A stretch of 6,682 bases of DNA from JBBQKP01 sp038326995 (GTDB lineage Bacteria > Planctomycetota > Phycisphaerae > Tepidisphaerales > Tepidisphaeraceae), in assembly GCA_038326995.1 (NCBI GenBank), contig JBBQKP010000191.1, forward strand, positions 1-6,682, given 5' to 3'. The notes under the pieces were generated by a model. The model was not told where the DNA came from, ran no database searches, and worked only from the letters and a program-made list of their open reading frames with translations. A program made the position numbers and the translations under genes. Below are positions 6,379-6,682 of this stretch, piece by piece (position 1 is the first letter of the stretch; every line of letters begins with the position of its first letter).

Positions 6379-6411
6379 AAACCCAAATGTTGTCTGAAGT
6401 GCTCGACTGAC

Positions 6412-6423
6412 CGATGATCATCG
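6412..6423. promoter_or_regulatory. Perfect 12-bp palindrome abutting the anmK start
   Basis: CGATGATCATCG is an exact palindrome ending one base before the anmK ATG at 6425. A symmetric site here could bind a dimeric regulator or affect ribosome access. It also contains a minimal open frame, ATG-ATC-ATC-GTA-TGA (6414-6428), whose stop overlaps the anmK start as ATGA. Whether it has any function is unknown. Confidence 0.3.
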
Positions 6424-6424
6424 T

Positions 6425-6682
6425 ATGACCGATTCACTTTCTGGTCGCATCATCGTGGGCCTGATGTCGGGCACGAGCGCCGACGGGATTGATGCCGCCG
6501 TGGTGCGTATCGAGGAAAATAAAGTTGAGCTTCTTTCGCATCGCGCGATGGCGTACGAACTTGATATCAGATCGCGAATCTTCGCGGCCCGGTCTGATTC
6601 GCGAATTCGTCTTCGTGATCTTTGCCAGCTTTGCCGGGACATTTCATTGCAGCACGCTGTTGCGACCCAAGCGGCGATCAAC
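6425..6682 (+). CDS. anmK: Anhydro-N-acetylmuramic acid kinase, N-terminal fragment
   Basis: The first 86 codons are present and the frame is still open at the right edge. Residues 8-27 contain GLMSGTSADGIDAA, the phosphate-binding signature of the AnmK family in the ASKHA (hexokinase/actin-like) fold. The enzyme cleaves and phosphorylates 1,6-anhydro-MurNAc with ATP to give MurNAc-6-phosphate, returning peptidoglycan breakdown products to metabolism in the cytosol. The catalytic Asp of the family lies further downstream, outside the window. ATG 6425 fits the usual short N-terminus before the motif. There is no Shine-Dalgarno sequence upstream. The gene follows the pyk-lipoprotein pair on the same strand after a 309-nt gap with several stem-loops, so it is probably a separate unit. 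Confidence 0.9.
   Translation, partial: MTDSLSGRIIVGLMSGTSADGIDAAVVRIEENKVELLSHRAMAYELDIRSRIFAARSDSRIRLRDLCQLCRDISLQHAVATQAAIN

Noticed and set aside
6179..6397. 72-codon plus-strand open frame in the gap before anmK
   Set aside because: It starts on GTG inside a stem-loop and runs through the second hairpin and the nested inverted repeat. It has no ribosome site and no family resemblance.
1..6682. tRNA, rRNA, CRISPR array, insertion sequence or defence system
   Set aside because: I saw no cloverleaf, rRNA motif, spaced repeat array, transposase or defence-related protein on either strand.

Overview
The window holds five protein genes around one divergent intergenic region, with two of the genes cut by the window edges. 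GC content looks moderately high by eye. Shine-Dalgarno sites are patchy, and a small lipoprotein carries a sequence style I associate with Planctomycetota (FEKLW, DRRDRRSGVITT, FEPWR segments). A planctomycete, possibly of the Phycisphaerae type, is my best guess. This is inference; no rRNA or other decisive marker is present. There are no tRNA, rRNA, CRISPR or transposase genes.

Left side, minus strand: a 1128-residue protein (243-3629) joins a transglutaminase-like cysteine protease fold to a large C-terminal DUF2126 region (COG4196 type), thought to be an amidoligase. It is followed on the same strand, after a 105-nt gap, by the first 45 codons of a beta-ketoacyl-ACP synthase (fabF-like) that runs off the left edge.

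Centre: a 223-nt divergent region (3630-3852) contains a palindromic -10 box (ATTATAAT) that could fire in both directions.

Right side, plus strand: pyruvate kinase (3853-5361) and a small predicted lipoprotein (5381-6115) are 19 nt apart and probably co-transcribed. A 309-nt gap follows (6116-6424). It has no convincing gene but holds three stem-loops in a row. The largest is a 15-bp inverted repeat enclosing a 7-bp one, just upstream of anmK (anhydro-N-acetylmuramic acid kinase, cut by the right edge).

The genes span central metabolism (pyruvate kinase), fatty acid synthesis (FabF), cell-wall recycling (AnmK) and an uncharacterised peptide- or amide-modifying enzyme. They look like ordinary chromosomal neighbours rather than one pathway. 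The most notable observations are the structured region ahead of anmK, a potassium-independent signature in the pyruvate kinase, and the symmetric promoter between the divergent genes. I do not see a complete new multi-gene system.
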